Assembly: GCA_947456805.1 (NCBI GenBank)
Contig: CANGTN010000003.1
Span: 1 to 64,000, forward strand
From: Chitinophagaceae bacterium
GTDB lineage: Bacteria; Bacteroidota; Bacteroidia; Chitinophagales; Chitinophagaceae
DNA: 64,000 nt
Direction: 5' to 3'
Part shown: piece after piece, positions 7,740-16,277 of the stretch
Layout: the number at the start of each line of letters is the position of its first letter
Numbering within the stretch: the stretch's first letter is position 1
The notes under the pieces: model-generated
The model's database searches: none
The model's input: the letters and a program-made list of their open reading frames with translations, nothing else
Told to the model about the DNA's origin: nothing
Translations under genes and position numbers: made by a program

Positions 7740-9566
7740 ATGAAACGTTTCTTTAAAATCTTTAGTTACATTAAAGAGTATAAGCTTAATATGGGTTTAT
7801 ATTTTCTTTTTGTTATATTATCAATTGCATTTAGTTTATTCTCTCTTAGTTTATTATCCCCTTTTATGGATTTAATTTTTGGAGATAAAAATTTAACTCA
7901 GCCAATTGCATCAATTCCTCAGGGAGCCAATATTACAAACAATTTAAAAGATACTTTATATGCTTACTTAAATTCCCTTGTTAACAATCATGGGAAAGAG
8001 TATACACTAGGAATTATTTGTATTTTTATTATACTAATGATTTTTTTTAAAAATATATTTCTTTATTTTTCATACTTTTTTTTAGCACCTGTTCGTTACT
8101 CCATCTCAAAAAAATACAATATTGCTTTGTATGACAAGATTATACAATTGCCTATTAGCTTCTTTACCGAACAAAAAAAGGGGGATATTTTAAGTAGGGC
8201 AGGCAGTGATGTTGTGGAACTTGAAAACTCTGTAACTGCGGCTATGGAAAGTATTATTAAAGACCCTTTGAATATTATCGGAATTCTTATTTTCCTGTTT
8301 TTTGCAAGTTTTAAATTAACATTGTTTATATTAATTTTCTTTCCTATTTCCGGTTTTGTTGTTGGTAGAATAGGCAAATCTCTGAAAAAGCAAACCAATA
8401 AAGCACAAATAAAATGGGGTGAAATAATAAGTAATCTAGAGGAAACACTAACCGGATTAAGAATTATCAAAGCTTTTAATGCTGAGGCTAAAATGAAGAA
8501 TAACTCGGACAGGCTGACGAATGATATGTTCGAGATTAAAACAAAAATGCAATACAGACGTGATATTGCTTCTCCATTATCAGAATTCTTGGGAATTTGT
8601 ATTGTATGTGGAGTTCTTTACTTTGGTGGCAGATTGGTATTAACAGGTCAAATAATGTCGCCCGGAGCATTCATAACTTATGTAGCTATTTTTTCTCAAA
8701 TAATAAACCCTGCAAAAGCTTTGTCAAGTGCTTATTATCATGTACAAAAGGGGGCTGCAACGTTAGACAGATTAAATGAAATTTTAAATGCCCCTGTAAT
8801 AGTTGCAGATAATGCAAATGGAAAACAGCTTGAGTCTTTTCAAAATGCAATTGAATTCAGAAATGTTTCTTTTTCGTACAACGAACATGTAATTTTAAAA
8901 AACATCAATTTAGTTGTGCCCAAAGGAAAAACAATTGCATTGGTTGGCAGCAGTGGTGCAGGCAAAAGTACTTTGGCTGATTTGGTTCCAAGATTTCATG
9001 ATGTTACATCCGGTGAATTATTGATTGATGGAATTAACATCAAAGATTATAGTGTAAAAAGTATTCGGGAAAAAATTAGTATCGTAACACAAGAACCAAT
9101 TTTATTTAATGATACGATTGCCAACAATATTGCATTGGGCAAACAAGATGCATCGCTGCAACAAATTGAGGACGCTGCAAAAATTGCAAATGCATACAAT
9201 TTCATTTCAAAAAAAGAAGAAGGTTTTAATAACAACATCGGTGATAGGGGAAGTAAATTAAGTGGAGGCGAAAGACAGCGACTTACAATTGCAAGAGCTG
9301 TTTTAAAAAATCCACCAATATTGATTTTAGATGAAGCCACTTCATCTTTAGACACAGAAAGTGAGCGTTTGGTTCAGGATGCGATTAATAACATGATGCA
9401 AAACAGAACCAGCATTGTTATAGCGCACCGACTAAGCACTATTAAAAATGCAGATGAAATTATTGTTTTACAAAACGGTTCCATAGTAGAACGAGGAACA
9501 CATGACAGCCTGATTGCAAAAGACGGATTTTACAATAAATTGGTGCAAATGCAAGAGGTGAAATAA
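7740..9566 (+). CDS. ABC exporter, MsbA-like (fused membrane and ATPase domains)
   Basis: 608-aa half-transporter. A six-helix type-I exporter membrane domain covers roughly residues 15-340, followed by a nucleotide-binding domain. The Walker A GSSGAGKS begins near residue 403, the signature LSGGERQR is near 506, and Walker B ILILDEAT is near 526, with a switch histidine in IAHRLST. It should act as a homodimer in the inner membrane. Its position at the edge of a polysaccharide cluster suggests flipping of a lipid A or lipid-linked glycan substrate, but substrate cannot be read from sequence. Confidence 0.92.
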   Translation: MKRFFKIFSYIKEYKLNMGLYFLFVILSIAFSLFSLSLLSPFMDLIFGDKNLTQPIASIPQGANITNNLKDTLYAYLNSLVNNHGKEYTLGIICIFIILMIFFKNIFLYFSYFFLAPVRYSISKKYNIALYDKIIQLPISFFTEQKKGDILSRAGSDVVELENSVTAAMESIIKDPLNIIGILIFLFFASFKLTLFILIFFPISGFVVGRIGKSLKKQTNKAQIKWGEIISNLEETLTGLRIIKAFNAEAKMKNNSDRLTNDMFEIKTKMQYRRDIASPLSEFLGICIVCGVLYFGGRLVLTGQIMSPGAFITYVAIFSQIINPAKALSSAYYHVQKGAATLDRLNEILNAPVIVADNANGKQLESFQNAIEFRNVSFSYNEHVILKNINLVVPKGKTIALVGSSGAGKSTLADLVPRFHDVTSGELLIDGINIKDYSVKSIREKISIVTQEPILFNDTIANNIALGKQDASLQQIEDAAKIANAYNFISKKEEGFNNNIGDRGSKLSGGERQRLTIARAVLKNPPILILDEATSSLDTESERLVQDAINNMMQNRTSIVIAHRLSTIKNADEIIVLQNGSIVERGTHDSLIAKDGFYNKLVQMQEVK

Positions 9567-9720
9567 TTAGTTTTTATTTCTTACTATAAAAGAAAGATCG
9601 CTTCTAGTTAAAAACTATTATAAACTTTTGAGAAAACGGATTGTTTTATGCTATAGCTGAGATAATCAAGTTCTTCTTAAAAAAGCTGAACGCTTAATTA
9701 TGAAACTTCTGTTGAATCAT

Positions 9721-9947
9721 TTAAATCAAGGTTTTCATTAAATTGGTAATAACATAAGCAGCATCAATAAAATTCTGATCATATTTTGGTCTGGGAGATT
9801 GATATATTAAACTACAATTGTTGCATTGTACCTATTGATATTGCAACTCTGAGCCGAATTTTTCTAACAACTTTGATTTTCACTAAAACAAAAAGGACAA
9901 GGAACTGTTTCCCACAACCTTGGATTGTATTTCCTTGCTTCACTCAT
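9721..9947 (-). pseudogene. broken N-terminus of a zinc-ribbon SAM methyltransferase gene
   Basis: The minus strand from the ATG at 9947 encodes MSEARKYNPRLWETVPCPFC, then hits a stop. Shifting frame near 9868 continues as KLLEKFGSELQYQ, an in-frame TAG (9832-9834), then VQCNNCSLIYQSPRPKYDQ and NFIDAAY. The two CxxC pairs (CPFC, CNNC) and the SPRP segment are the zinc-ribbon start of class I methyltransferases common in glycan clusters. The SAM-binding domain is gone. One frameshift plus one nonsense codon make it non-functional. Identified from pattern, not by search. Confidence 0.7.
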
Positions 9948-9980
9948 AATGTTATAATTGGCGCAGTTAATCAATCGAAT

Positions 9981-10964
9981 TTAATCCACCATTTCTAAAT
10001 ACTTTGGGGATGCTTCAATTAATTGTGGGGCTTTAGAATTGAGTTGCTCTCCATTTAAAACCTTCTCGTACATACCAATGTATTTTTCGGTCATCGCTTT
10101 TGCAGAAAAATATTCAACAACATAATCATGGCAATGCTTTGCATTGAACTGCCCGATGTTTTTTAATGCATTGGCTAACTCAGAATAGCTGTTTGATAAA
10201 AAGCCAACTTCTTTATTTACCAACTCAGGCAAACTGCCATATGGCGTGCCCAAAACGGGGCAGCCATAATACATACTTTCAATAATAGCAATGCCAAATG
10301 GCTCATGCCAAAGCACAGGAAAAATAAGGGCTTTAGAGCCATTGAGTAACTGCATTTTTTCATGTCCTCCAACGTTGCCATAAAATTGTACATGCGTATC
10401 TAATGTAATTCTGATACCCATATTAAAGTTAAAGCGAACACCACCCAATACAGCTAATTTCTCGTGAGCCTTTTTAGCAATTTTGATTGCCCCTTTAACA
10501 TTTTTTACTTTCCATGAGGCATCTGCAAGAAAGTGTGCATAGGACCTTTTTTTATTAAAATCCGGATTTTCGTAATCATCAAAATCTAACCCATTGTATA
10601 CAAATGTAGTTGACCCAAAACGATGTGCATGATTTTGAGAAACAAATACGGAGTTGGGATGAAACTTTACAGAAGTATCATTCATATTGCCATGCTCAGT
10701 AACTATAAAAGGTTTTTTAATATCACCGTCCGCATATCCATTATAATGAACAACATCTATACCTGCCGGTATTTGTTGCTGGAAAGGAATATCTTTCCTT
10801 AACTCATACAGCTTAGCAAAGGGACACGAAGAGCCCTTTCTTACAATGTAACTTACAATGTGACCTCTTTGTGTCAAGTTTTTTCCTAGCCACCATATCA
10901 TTCTTTCAATTCCACCATACTTTATAACAGGGATAACACAATCAGCCACTATTAGAATATGCAT
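9981..10964 (-). CDS. GT4-family glycosyltransferase
   Basis: 327-aa retaining GT-B glycosyltransferase. The N-terminal donor-free domain carries the GGIERMIWWLG segment (about 18-28) typical of GT4. The C-terminal domain has the E-x7-E region in HEPFGIAIIESMYYGCPVLG, which binds the nucleotide-sugar. It should add a sugar to a lipid-linked or LPS-type acceptor in the cytoplasm. It lies at the left end of the surface-glycan cluster, downstream of the broken methyltransferase and divergent from two GT2 genes. Donor and acceptor unknown. Confidence 0.88.
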   Translation of the reverse strand: MHILIVADCVIPVIKYGGIERMIWWLGKNLTQRGHIVSYIVRKGSSCPFAKLYELRKDIPFQQQIPAGIDVVHYNGYADGDIKKPFIVTEHGNMNDTSVKFHPNSVFVSQNHAHRFGSTTFVYNGLDFDDYENPDFNKKRSYAHFLADASWKVKNVKGAIKIAKKAHEKLAVLGGVRFNFNMGIRITLDTHVQFYGNVGGHEKMQLLNGSKALIFPVLWHEPFGIAIIESMYYGCPVLGTPYGSLPELVNKEVGFLSNSYSELANALKNIGQFNAKHCHDYVVEYFSAKAMTEKYIGMYEKVLNGEQLNSKAPQLIEASPKYLEMVD

Positions 10965-11075
10965 CTGCTTATCTTTTTCGAGATATAAAAATAGTATTCA
11001 TTCTATATCGGCACATTTATATTTTAAATCGCCAAACATTAATACCAAATATTAACTTTGCTAGTTTAATAATAT

Positions 11076-11990
11076 ATGCAAAAAAACAATTCTCTTGTTT
11101 CTGTAGCTATGGCTACTTATAACGGGGCTAAATATATTGAGGAACAATTGCGATCTATTATTCATCAGACTTACAATAACATTGAAATTGTTATCGTAGA
11201 TGACTGTTCTAAAGATGATACAGTTAAAATTATTCAACAATATCAACTGAAATATCCTTTTATAAATTTGTTTGTTAATGAGCATAATAGTGGTGTAACC
11301 AAAACTTTTGAAAAAGCTATTAAAGCAAGTAAAGGATTGTTTATTGCAATTTCTGATCAAGACGACATATGGGAACTGAATAAAATTGAAATACTGGTGG
11401 GTGAAATAGGAGAACATGATGCAATTTATTCTAATTCATTATTGGTTGACGCAAACGGAATTTCTCTCAACAAGTCATTTACCTCTATCATGAATATGAA
11501 AACGTATTACAGTGGGGCTCCATTTTTATTGTCTAATTCAGTTCCTGGACATACCATATTAATGACAAAAGAATTTGTAAAAAAAATACTACCATTTCCT
11601 GAGAATATGTTGTTTGATTTATGGATTGGCTTTTGTGCAGCTGCAAACAATGGTATTAAACATGTAGATAAAACTTTGGTCAAATACAGGCAACATGATA
11701 CCAATACAATTGGAACTAGAGACTCTAAAAACATCAAACAAAAAGACCCGGTAAAGCTTCAGTTTCAATTTAAATTAAATGAACTTAAAACTTTAGCAAC
11801 TGCACCTATCCGTGACGAAAAAACAAAGTTGATTCTTGCTAAAATGATACATCATTTCCACAGAAAATGGAGTTTCAAGAGAAGTCTTTTTTTCTTTAAA
11901 TATTACAATGATATACTTATTAGCAAAAAGAAACCTGTTTACAGAAAAAAACTTTTTTGTATAAAAATGTTTTTTAAGCCAAACTTTTAA
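11076..11990 (+). CDS. GT2-family glycosyltransferase (first of a tandem pair)
   Basis: 304-aa inverting GT-A enzyme. The N-terminal Rossmann-like motif VSVAMATYNGAKYIEEQL, the VDDCSKDDT nucleotide-binding Asp, and the SDQDDIW metal-binding DxD-type motif are clear. The C-terminal third is basic and hydrophobic, possibly membrane-associating. A TAACTTTG -7-like box at 11053-11060 precedes it. It is a close paralogue of the next gene, 12 bp downstream, and the two are probably co-transcribed. Likely adds a rhamnose-type or other sugar in O-antigen or capsule assembly; the exact sugar is not predictable. Confidence 0.9.
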   Translation: MQKNNSLVSVAMATYNGAKYIEEQLRSIIHQTYNNIEIVIVDDCSKDDTVKIIQQYQLKYPFINLFVNEHNSGVTKTFEKAIKASKGLFIAISDQDDIWELNKIEILVGEIGEHDAIYSNSLLVDANGISLNKSFTSIMNMKTYYSGAPFLLSNSVPGHTILMTKEFVKKILPFPENMLFDLWIGFCAAANNGIKHVDKTLVKYRQHDTNTIGTRDSKNIKQKDPVKLQFQFKLNELKTLATAPIRDEKTKLILAKMIHHFHRKWSFKRSLFFFKYYNDILISKKKPVYRKKLFCIKMFFKPNF

Positions 11991-12002
11991 AAAAACATTT
12001 CT

Positions 12003-12923
12003 ATGAGTACTGCCTTTGTTTCAATTGTTTTATGTACGTATAACGGAGAAAAATATTTAGACGAGCAATTGAATTCAATTTTAAATCAATCTTATGTAAA
12101 TTTTGAAATCATTATCTCTGATGATGCCTCAACAGATAATACACTAATGGTGTTAGAAAAATATAAAAGTGATACTAGAATAAAAATTTTTCAAAATACA
12201 GTTAACCTTGGCTATATCAAAAACTTTGAAATTGCTTTGAGGCATATAACAGGTGATTTTATTGCATTTAGTGATCAAGATGATATTTGGCTACCAAATA
12301 AACTTGAATGCTTGGTAAATAATATTGGCGATAAATTATTGGTGTATAGCAATAGTGAATACATTGATGAAGGTGGTAAATTATTGAATAAAAAATTAAG
12401 CGATATCAGCTTAATGTATTCCGGAACAAATTCAAGAGGTTTTATTTTATGGAATGTAGTTTGGGGCCATGCTATGCTCATAAAAAAAGAATTATTATCA
12501 GTAATTTTACCTATTCCAACCAATGCTCCACACGACATATGGATGGCTTTTAAAGCAACTAATTGTGGCGGAATACAATACATAAACAAAGTATTAACGC
12601 ATTACCGTCAGCATACCAATACAGTAACCCATCAAACTTTTAACTCTGCACCAAATAAACAAAGTAGATCTTTGAAAAAAAGATATGAGGAGTACTTAAA
12701 AAATATAGAGTGGTATACTATATTACAAAAAAATGCACAACCAAAGGAGCAACCATTTTACAATGTTTTTATACAATTATATAAACAAAAAGAACAAGGA
12801 TTTGCCTGGCAACTTTTCTTTTTTATGATAAAACACAGGAAAGACTTTTTTTTATTTAGGAATAAAAAAATGCTAAGTCAGGTTGTAGAAATAAGAAAAT
12901 TATGTCGATATGAAAAAAAATAA
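12003..12923 (+). CDS. GT2-family glycosyltransferase (second of a tandem pair)
   Basis: 306-aa GT-A glycosyltransferase resembling its upstream neighbour throughout: VSIVLCTYNGEKYLDEQL, SDDASTDNT, SDQDDIW, and a shared HYRQH segment near residue 201. The C-terminal tail is again lysine-rich and hydrophobic. The spacing of 12 bp from the previous stop indicates one transcript. It converges on the methyltransferase gene with only 4 bp between stops. The pair looks like a tandem duplication with divergence of acceptor or donor specificity. Confidence 0.9.
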   Translation: MSTAFVSIVLCTYNGEKYLDEQLNSILNQSYVNFEIIISDDASTDNTLMVLEKYKSDTRIKIFQNTVNLGYIKNFEIALRHITGDFIAFSDQDDIWLPNKLECLVNNIGDKLLVYSNSEYIDEGGKLLNKKLSDISLMYSGTNSRGFILWNVVWGHAMLIKKELLSVILPIPTNAPHDIWMAFKATNCGGIQYINKVLTHYRQHTNTVTHQTFNSAPNKQSRSLKKRYEEYLKNIEWYTILQKNAQPKEQPFYNVFIQLYKQKEQGFAWQLFFFMIKHRKDFFLFRNKKMLSQVVEIRKLCRYEKK

Positions 12924-12927
12924 ATTA

Positions 12928-13689
12928 TTACATTTTTTTTCTTGCCATCGCAATTAAGTGAAACGGTTCCGTGAAATCTTGATATAAAAATTCAGTATCA
13001 AAATATGAAAAGATTTCTTTCAACAATGCTCCATCAAAAACATGATGATGCAAGCACCTGTTTTCAAAATTCTTCAAAGAACGTTCGTAAAAAAAAGTGC
13101 TGTCTTTAATCTCTGGAGTTTGGGCATAATCATGCAATTGCAAAATTTCTTCTAAATGAGTTAAATCGTGCTCGGTAGTATTATTATCATAATCAGCTTC
13201 TAAATGCTCAAATTTTGTGATGGGTCTGTTACAATCAAAAGTGTATCTTTTGTCTGGTAATACTAAAACCAAAATGCCCCCCTTTTTTAATATTCTAAGC
13301 CATTCTTCAATAGCTTTTAACGGGTTTGCAAAATGTTCTAAACTATGACTGGATAGAAGAAAATCATAAGATTCATTTTGGATTGCCTTTAAATTATTGC
13401 CCTCTGCAATAAATTGAAAACCTGGTAGTTGATTATCGTCATAAATATAATTATTGCCTTCTTCTAAAACACCCTCCCAAACTGTTTTGGTTGAAAAGTT
13501 ACACCCGTCAACTTTTTTTGCAAGTCCGTATATTGGCAATGCATTATTTGCTTTGAATATTTTGCTGGGTCCACCAATTTCTAAGCCTGTTTTATTTTCA
13601 AACAAAGTGTGAAATTGCCTAAATTTTTTAAGCTCTTGACCATAAATAAGTTTATTAATCTTTCTTATTATTTTATCTGTATTGAACAT
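12928..13689 (-). CDS. class I SAM-dependent methyltransferase
   Basis: 253 aa with a Methyltransf_11-type core. TGLEIGGPS (about 34-42) is the SAM-binding glycine motif, SSHSLEHFANPLKAIEEWLR is motif IV/V, and LKKGGILVLVLPDKRYTFD follows. The unusual GGPS variant and the later FYERSLKNFENRCLHHHVFD region recur in methyltransferases of sugar or polysaccharide clusters. It is last in a three-gene minus-strand run with the FkbM methyltransferase (4-bp gap) and a GT2. Probably methylates a glycan or glycan precursor. Confidence 0.85.
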   Translation of the reverse strand: MFNTDKIIRKINKLIYGQELKKFRQFHTLFENKTGLEIGGPSKIFKANNALPIYGLAKKVDGCNFSTKTVWEGVLEEGNNYIYDDNQLPGFQFIAEGNNLKAIQNESYDFLLSSHSLEHFANPLKAIEEWLRILKKGGILVLVLPDKRYTFDCNRPITKFEHLEADYDNNTTEHDLTHLEEILQLHDYAQTPEIKDSTFFYERSLKNFENRCLHHHVFDGALLKEIFSYFDTEFLYQDFTEPFHLIAMARKKM

Positions 13690-13693
13690 GCAA

Positions 13694-14440
13694 TTACTGG
13701 TAGTTATTTACTAAATTATTATTGATTAAAATTAAGTTCTCGCCACTCAGGTGTAAAGAAAAATCATATTTCCTAATGGTATTAAAAATAGCTTTACTTG
13801 TTCCTTTCCTGTATCTGTCATGTGTTTCTACAATAATTATTTTAGTATTAGGAATCCAATTTTCATAATTGCTTTCAAAAATTTCTTTTTCAGCACCTTC
13901 AATATCAATTTTCAAAATATCAATTAATGTAGTATTCATAAGCTGCATAATTTCATCAACGGTATAGCCACGTATTATGTTATCACCACTTCCTTTTTCA
14001 ACCATATAGCCAGCTTCACCTAAGCCGTTATCTACTAAATTTATAACTTCAGACTTATCCCAAATGGCACCATGAATTAACGTAATGTTTGCATAATTTT
14101 TAGTGTTAGTTGCAGCGGTTGCATGATTGTTTTTTTCGGGCTCTAATGAAATTATTTTAGCGTTTGGAAATTTGTTTGCAAAGTACACGCTGGCATATCC
14201 AACATTAGCTCCTAAGTCTATAATACTTTGTGCATTTATAGTAATCGGTAGTTGATATTGCTTTTCAATAAAAATTTGCTCAAACATTGCATAGTCTGAG
14301 TAAATTCCTCTAAAAAAAACAGGTTGGTTTAAAAATGAAAATTGAATACTGTTTGCTGTTTGTTTCTTTACAGCTGTATAAAATTTTAAACCATCTTTTA
14401 AACCTAATTTGTCAATATATTTTGATAGTCTGCTTGCCAT
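13694..14440 (-). CDS. FkbM-family methyltransferase
   Basis: 248-aa SAM-dependent O-methyltransferase of the FkbM family. Motif I IIDLGANVGYASVYFA lies near residues 73-88, the acidic IISLEPEKNN next, and the family-specific DILKIDIEGAEKEIF near 174-188. FkbM-type enzymes methylate hydroxyls of polyketides and sugars. Within this cluster a sugar O-methylation of the surface glycan is the simplest reading. It sits between a GT2 gene (33 bp upstream) and the second methyltransferase (4 bp downstream), so the three are likely one operon. Confidence 0.9.
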   Translation of the reverse strand: MASRLSKYIDKLGLKDGLKFYTAVKKQTANSIQFSFLNQPVFFRGIYSDYAMFEQIFIEKQYQLPITINAQSIIDLGANVGYASVYFANKFPNAKIISLEPEKNNHATAATNTKNYANITLIHGAIWDKSEVINLVDNGLGEAGYMVEKGSGDNIIRGYTVDEIMQLMNTTLIDILKIDIEGAEKEIFESNYENWIPNTKIIIVETHDRYRKGTSKAIFNTIRKYDFSLHLSGENLILINNNLVNNYQ

Positions 14441-14473
14441 TACTCTTTTATAATGATTATGTTATTGAAACAA

Positions 14474-15352
14474 TTAAGTTAATTTGTAGTTTTTGTATTC
14501 AAATAAATCATATTTCCCAGTAAGTTTTTGAATAATTCTTTTTGCTGTGTCTTTTATACTTAGCTTATTATAAGACAAGTCGTAATTAAATTTCCAGTTT
14601 ACCAAAGCGATTTTTTGTTGAATTACTAAAGGATGTGCTCCATAAAATTTTTCTAAAATGTCTATCTCACCATAATTAAAGTCGCCTAAATTTTTTGCTT
14701 CAAATGCTTCAGTATATTTTTCTCCCTCCCAAAATTTTACACCTTCCTTTCTTTTGTTCATCATTATTTTAGGTTCTTTCACCCAACCATAATGATGCAC
14801 ATAAGCATCAATCGCTTTTACATTCAACTTTTCATTATTGCCTTTTCTAAAACCCTGAGCATCTTTGTAGCTATAAATGCTTTTATTGTTTTTAATAATT
14901 CTAATTTCATTTTTATACCAGCGAGAGGATGTTGCGACATAGTCATAAGAACCATAAAAATGCCTGTATTTGAACAATAAACCATCTACACGTTTATCCT
15001 CTTTATATTGTTCCATTGCATTTTTTATTGCAGTATAATCAGCCTCATGAAAAATTTCATCTCCCTGTATGTATATCAACCAATCACTATCATCACCAAT
15101 TATTTTTAATGCTTTATTGGTTTCTTCTGCCAACACAACTCCTCCTGTTGTTAGTGTGTTATTCCAAACTGTATCAATAATTTTAATTTTGGTTGGATGA
15201 ATAGATTGCACCAACTCTCTTGTGCCATCTGTACAATCGCCAACTGCAACTACAATTTCATCGCACAATGGTAAAATAGAAAGTAACGCCTCTTTAATAG
15301 GAAAATCAAAGCGAATTGCATTTTTAATAAACGAGAAACCTGTTACTTTCAT
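14474..15352 (-). CDS. GT2-like glycosyltransferase
   Basis: 292 aa with a divergent GT-A fold. CDEIVVAVGDCTDGTRE carries the nucleotide-binding Asp, and DWLIYIQGDEIFHE the metal-binding acidic motif, where a canonical DxD is replaced by GDE. The rest is similar to glycan-cluster glycosyltransferases with a KRKEGVKFWEG loop. It leads the three-gene minus-strand operon and has a well-formed promoter overlapped by a palindrome at 15382-15399. Sugar specificity not predictable. Confidence 0.82.
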   Translation of the reverse strand: MKVTGFSFIKNAIRFDFPIKEALLSILPLCDEIVVAVGDCTDGTRELVQSIHPTKIKIIDTVWNNTLTTGGVVLAEETNKALKIIGDDSDWLIYIQGDEIFHEADYTAIKNAMEQYKEDKRVDGLLFKYRHFYGSYDYVATSSRWYKNEIRIIKNNKSIYSYKDAQGFRKGNNEKLNVKAIDAYVHHYGWVKEPKIMMNKRKEGVKFWEGEKYTEAFEAKNLGDFNYGEIDILEKFYGAHPLVIQQKIALVNWKFNYDLSYNKLSIKDTAKRIIQKLTGKYDLFEYKNYKLT

Positions 15353-15380
15353 AAATTTTTTCTACTATTTTAAGCGCTTT

Positions 15381-15410
15381 CAAACGTATTGATACGTTTT
15401 ATTTTTGCAA
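15381..15410 (-). promoter_or_regulatory. promoter with overlapping operator-like palindrome
   Basis: On the minus strand a TTG (15410-15408) and a perfect -7 box TACGTTTG (15388-15381) are 19 nt apart, about 29 nt before the GT2 start. A palindrome AAACGTAT-TG-ATACGTTT (15382-15399) overlaps the -7 box and spacer, which is where a repressor would block RNA polymerase. Confidence 0.6.
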
Positions 15411-15460
15411 TTTACAACGATATTCGTTTTTAAATATCTCTTTATTATCTTCGAATCTAT

Positions 15461-16228
15461 ATGCATAAAATTTCTGCTACCATAATTACATTTAATGAAG
15501 AACAAAACATAAGTAGGTGTATTAAAAGCATTGAAAAAATTGCCGACGAAATTATTGTTATAGACTCACACTCTACTGACAAAACTAAAGCTATTTGCCA
15601 AGGATTTAATGTAACTTTTATTGAGCAAACATTTTTAGGTTACATAGAACAGAAAAATTTTGCCATTCAGCAAGCGAAATATGATTTCATATTAAGCTTA
15701 GATGCTGATGAAGCGTTGGATGAAACCATGCAGCAGTCTATCATTCAGGTTAAACAAAAAGGTTTAACAAAGGATACTTACAAAATGAACCGGTGTACAA
15801 ATTTTTGTGGAAAATGGATAAGGCATGGCACTTGGTATCCGGACAAAAAAATACGGCTTTTTAATAAACACAAGGCCAAATGGGCTGGTGTAAATCCACA
15901 CGACAAAATTGAAACTTTACCCAAAACATCTTGCACACTTTTAAAGGGTGATATTTTGCATTACAGTTACAACAATTTGGAGGAGGTTATTGAACAAGCC
16001 AATAAGTTTACCAGCATTCAGGCAAAAGCAATGTTTGCTAATGGTAAGAGGGCAACAATTTTAAATTTAATTTTAAACCCTGCCATTGCTTTTTTTAGTG
16101 GATATATTTTAAAAGCCGGGTTTTTAGATGGAGTAGATGGGTATGTACTGGCTAAATTGATCGCCTGGCAAACCAGAATGAAATATGCTAAATTGATGCA
16201 TCTACAAAAAGCTTCACTTAAAAAGTGA
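15461..16228 (+). CDS. GT2 glycosyltransferase, LPS-core WaaE/KdtX type
   Basis: 255 aa. The N-terminus ISATIITFNEEQNISRCI, the DEIIVIDSHSTDKT segment and the LSLDADEALDE metal site are typical of the GT2 subgroup that includes WaaE/KdtX heptosyl/glucosyl transferases of LPS inner core. The downstream CGKWIRHGTWYPDKKIRLF stretch supports this subgroup. A hydrophobic C-terminal segment near residue 207-217 may sit on the membrane. Divergent from the minus-strand GT operon. Likely an LPS-core or lipooligosaccharide step. Confidence 0.88.
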   Translation: MHKISATIITFNEEQNISRCIKSIEKIADEIIVIDSHSTDKTKAICQGFNVTFIEQTFLGYIEQKNFAIQQAKYDFILSLDADEALDETMQQSIIQVKQKGLTKDTYKMNRCTNFCGKWIRHGTWYPDKKIRLFNKHKAKWAGVNPHDKIETLPKTSCTLLKGDILHYSYNNLEEVIEQANKFTSIQAKAMFANGKRATILNLILNPAIAFFSGYILKAGFLDGVDGYVLAKLIAWQTRMKYAKLMHLQKASLKK

Positions 16229-16277
16229 TACAATAAAATTCTTGCACTCTCGGATTCCTTTCTGCTTGTTTTTCCAT

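Noticed and set aside
8096-8470. 124-codon open frame antisense to the ABC exporter
   Set aside because: Mirror of the hydrophobic membrane-domain codons; the sense gene is clear and no motif is present.
9786-9998. 70-codon open frame on the plus strand
   Set aside because: Antisense to the methyltransferase pseudogene, whose broken frames explain the sequence better.
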